Assembly: GCA_023417065.1 (NCBI GenBank)
Contig: JAEZGH010000092.1
Span: forward strand, 34,635-98,634
Origin: Bacteroidota bacterium
GTDB taxonomy: Bacteria; Bacteroidota; Bacteroidia; Cytophagales; Cyclobacteriaceae
DNA: 64,000 nt
Reading direction: 5' to 3'
Shown: positions 61,875 through 64,000 of the stretch, piece after piece
How the letters are laid out: the number at the start of each line of letters is the position of its first letter
Numbering within the stretch: position 1 is the first letter of the stretch
Translations under genes and position numbers: made by a program
Notes under the pieces: generated by a model
Seen by the model: only the letters and a program-made list of their open reading frames with translations
Databases searched by the model: none
What the model was told of the DNA's origin: nothing

Positions 61875-64000
61875 ATGATCAAAAACTATCTTCTTATCGC
61901 TGCCCGGATTCTGGTGAAGAACAAGGTTTTTTCACTGATTAATATCGCGGGGCTGGCCACCGGGATAACGTGTTGCGTGCTGATTACGCTCTTTATTCTG
62001 GATGAATTATCCTATGAGAAAGGGTTTGGGGATAGAGACCGTGTATTCAGAATTAATACAACCTTTTTCAATGATGGCAATCAGATGACTTCAGGGCACA
62101 CTTCACCGCCCATTGCTACTGAATTGGCGGAGTCGCTTCCCGAGATCGAACATGCAACCCGCGTGGTGAGATCCCCCTCCGTTGAAAAACATATTGTGAG
62201 ATACAAGGATAAATCATTCTTCGAGACAGGGGTATTATGGGTCGATTCAACATTTCTCGACGTGTTTGATTACGCTCTGGTGAAGGGGAATCCACAAACA
62301 GCGCTCGATGGCCCTTCGGCTGCGTTGATCTCACATCGGGTTTCTAAAAAGATATTTGGCGAAGCTGACCCTGTTGACGAGTTACTGATAATCAACAGCG
62401 GCACTTCTGCTGATACTTTCAGGGTGACAGGTGTCCTTGCACCAACCACATTTCCATCACATCTGGATGCGGACTTTTACCTGTGCATGAATAGCAATGG
62501 ACTGGGCCGATGGATGCTGGGACAAACCACGTGGGCAAATAACAACATGGTTGGAAGTTATCTGAAACTCCGGGATCCGCGATCCGCTGTTGATGTTAAT
62601 ACCAAGATGAATCAAATGCTTGAGGCGCGGGCAGGGGAGGAGCTTCGTCAGTCGGGGCGTGCCAAGATACTCAGTCTGCAGCCTTTGGAAAGAATCCGTT
62701 TGTTTTCCGGTTCAGCGAGATCCGTTGGGGTAAATCAATCTCAGGGCGGCGGTGTCACATACATCTATATTATCGGTACGATAGGAGCGTTTATCCTACT
62801 GCTTGCATGTATCAACTTCATGAATCTGACAACAGCACGCTCTGCTCAACGTGCCGGCGAGGTTGGTATCCGAAAGTCAATGGGGGCACATCGGCAAAAT
62901 CTGATCGCACAGTTTCTCGGTGAGTCATTCGTCATCGTAGGTGTAGCCGTGGTGCTTTCTCTTGTGATGATAGCATTGGCACTTCCTCTTTTCAACGCGG
63001 TAATCGAAAAGCAACTCGCTTTCAACGCGAGAAATCTGCCTGTTATCATTTTGTCCGCCGTGGTGATAGCTTTTATTACGGCGCTACTCGCCGGCGGATA
63101 TCCTGCCTTCTTTATGTCATCGATGAAGCCAACGCAGGTGCTGAAAGGCAAGGCGTTGGTCTCGGGAGGATCGCAGTGGCTCCGAAAAAGTCTTGTTGTT
63201 TTTCAGTTTGTGATAACCATAACGCTGATATCTTCAATAGTAATCATTCAACAACAACTGAAATACATTCAATCTAAATCACTGGGGTTTGACACCGAGC
63301 AGGTCGTGATGATCCCCATGCGATCTCAGGCGGCTTCATCGGAATACCTTTCATTAAAGAATTCGTTTGAGGCGATTCCTGGGGTGCACAGCGTGTCTGC
63401 CGCAAGTAGCCTGCCTTCGACGCCGCTCTTCCGCGACTGGCTAATCTATAAGGATGGATGGAACGGCGATCAGGCACTGAGGCATGAAATCGTAAGTGTG
63501 GATGAGGACTACTTCAAGGTTATCGATGTACCTCTTCTTGCGGGTAGAGACTTTATTCCCGCACAGGATAATCAGGAAGGGGATTCTTTAAATCCGACGA
63601 AGGTGATCGTAAACGAAGCAAGCTTGCGTGCACTTGAAATTCCCCTCGATGAAGCTATTGGGCACGGGCTTTCTTTCAATTTCTCAGGCGAAATAAACAG
63701 GTTTACGATTATCGGAGTAGTCAGGGATTTTCATCAGTTCTCGCTGCATCAGGAGATTTCACCAATGTTGTTTATGCTCCCATCTGACAGGACCGGCTTC
63801 CCGTATATGGCTGCGTCTGTTGCAATGAGCAGATATTCAGATATACGTAAAATAATGAAAGCGACATGGGATAATCAGGTTGCCGAGCTTCCTTTTGAAG
63901 AAGTCTTTCTCAATCAGAATATCCAGACCATGTACAAGGAAGAACAGCGAATATCAGCTCTGCTGACATTGTCAACCACAATTGCTGTATTGATTTCATG
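61875..64000 (+). CDS. FtsX/MacB-type ABC transporter permease, 3' end outside the window
   Basis: The frame from ATG 61875 stays open to the window edge (708 codons). It starts MIKNYLLIAARILVKNKVFS, like the permease at 35177-37540. A first helix (LINIAGLATGITCCVLITLF), MacB_PCD periplasmic domain, helices near 300-425 (IIGTIGAFILLLACINFMNL), the coupling motif VGIRKSMGAHRQNLIAQFLG and a second periplasmic domain are visible; the last one to three helices are missing. No ATPase gene is seen. It is divergent from the receptor/A2M operon. Confidence 0.92.
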   Translation, partial: MIKNYLLIAARILVKNKVFSLINIAGLATGITCCVLITLFILDELSYEKGFGDRDRVFRINTTFFNDGNQMTSGHTSPPIATELAESLPEIEHATRVVRSPSVEKHIVRYKDKSFFETGVLWVDSTFLDVFDYALVKGNPQTALDGPSAALISHRVSKKIFGEADPVDELLIINSGTSADTFRVTGVLAPTTFPSHLDADFYLCMNSNGLGRWMLGQTTWANNNMVGSYLKLRDPRSAVDVNTKMNQMLEARAGEELRQSGRAKILSLQPLERIRLFSGSARSVGVNQSQGGGVTYIYIIGTIGAFILLLACINFMNLTTARSAQRAGEVGIRKSMGAHRQNLIAQFLGESFVIVGVAVVLSLVMIALALPLFNAVIEKQLAFNARNLPVIILSAVVIAFITALLAGGYPAFFMSSMKPTQVLKGKALVSGGSQWLRKSLVVFQFVITITLISSIVIIQQQLKYIQSKSLGFDTEQVVMIPMRSQAASSEYLSLKNSFEAIPGVHSVSAASSLPSTPLFRDWLIYKDGWNGDQALRHEIVSVDEDYFKVIDVPLLAGRDFIPAQDNQEGDSLNPTKVIVNEASLRALEIPLDEAIGHGLSFNFSGEINRFTIIGVVRDFHQFSLHQEISPMLFMLPSDRTGFPYMAASVAMSRYSDIRKIMKATWDNQVAELPFEEVFLNQNIQTMYKEEQRISALLTLSTTIAVLIS

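Noticed and set aside
1..64000. tRNA, rRNA, CRISPR arrays, transposases, integrases, attachment sites, replication origins
   Set aside because: I looked through the intergenic gaps and found no cloverleaf, regular repeat-spacer pattern or mobile-element protein.

Overview
The window looks like the chromosome of a Bacteroidota species, most likely of the Cytophagales/Chryseolinea type. The evidence is a SusC/SusD pair, a type IX secretion (T9SS) module with a CHU_C-type sorting domain, several lipoproteins with acidic residues after the lipobox, weak ribosome binding sites, and promoters that fit the Bacteroidetes pattern TTTG-N19-TAnnTTTG. I found no rRNA, tRNA, CRISPR array, transposase or phage gene.

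Layout. (1) 1-8 kb: a GH95 alpha-L-fucosidase cut by the left edge, a small lipoprotein, and a SusC/SusD outer-membrane import pair with its own promoter and terminator. (2) 8-24.7 kb: an exopolysaccharide locus of the Wzx/Wzy type. It has five glycosyltransferases, a Wzy-like polymerase, a Wzx-like flippase, a heparinase II/III-like lyase, an unnamed multi-pass membrane protein, a Wzc-type BY-kinase, a Wza-type export lipoprotein and a WcaJ-type initiating transferase. Most genes are on the minus strand; the flippase and lyase are on the plus strand. (3) 25-30.9 kb: a tight plus-strand operon of a HYR/CHU_C adhesin, a PorP/SprF protein, a PorE-like protein without an OmpA domain, and a membrane histidine kinase. 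(4) 31-45 kb: mostly housekeeping and stress genes: ABC-F ATPase, methyltransferase, ChaN-like protein, FtsX-type permease, App1-like phosphatase, GNAT acetyltransferase, an LEA-like secreted protein, M3 peptidase, zinc-ribbon protein with an ABC ATPase, and a universal stress protein. (5) 45-54 kb: an S9 oligopeptidase lipoprotein and a TetR-TolC-MFP-RND efflux operon. (6) 54-64 kb: an alpha-2-macroglobulin (A2M) gene coupled to a SusC-like gene, and a second FtsX-type permease cut by the right edge.

The most striking feature is in region 6. The SusC-like protein at 58834-61707 keeps its N-terminal carboxypeptidase-regulatory-like domain and its beta barrel but has no plug domain. The next gene in the same operon, a 1537-residue A2M protein with an intact Cys-x-Glu-Gln thioester site, carries a SusC-type regulatory domain, a TonB-box-like segment and a plug between its MG2 and A2M/thioester parts. 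The two genes are in the same reading frame, separated by one TAG stop and one codon. This suggests a two-protein receptor in which an A2M supplies the plug in trans. The second system worth attention is the T9SS mini-operon that ends in a histidine kinase.
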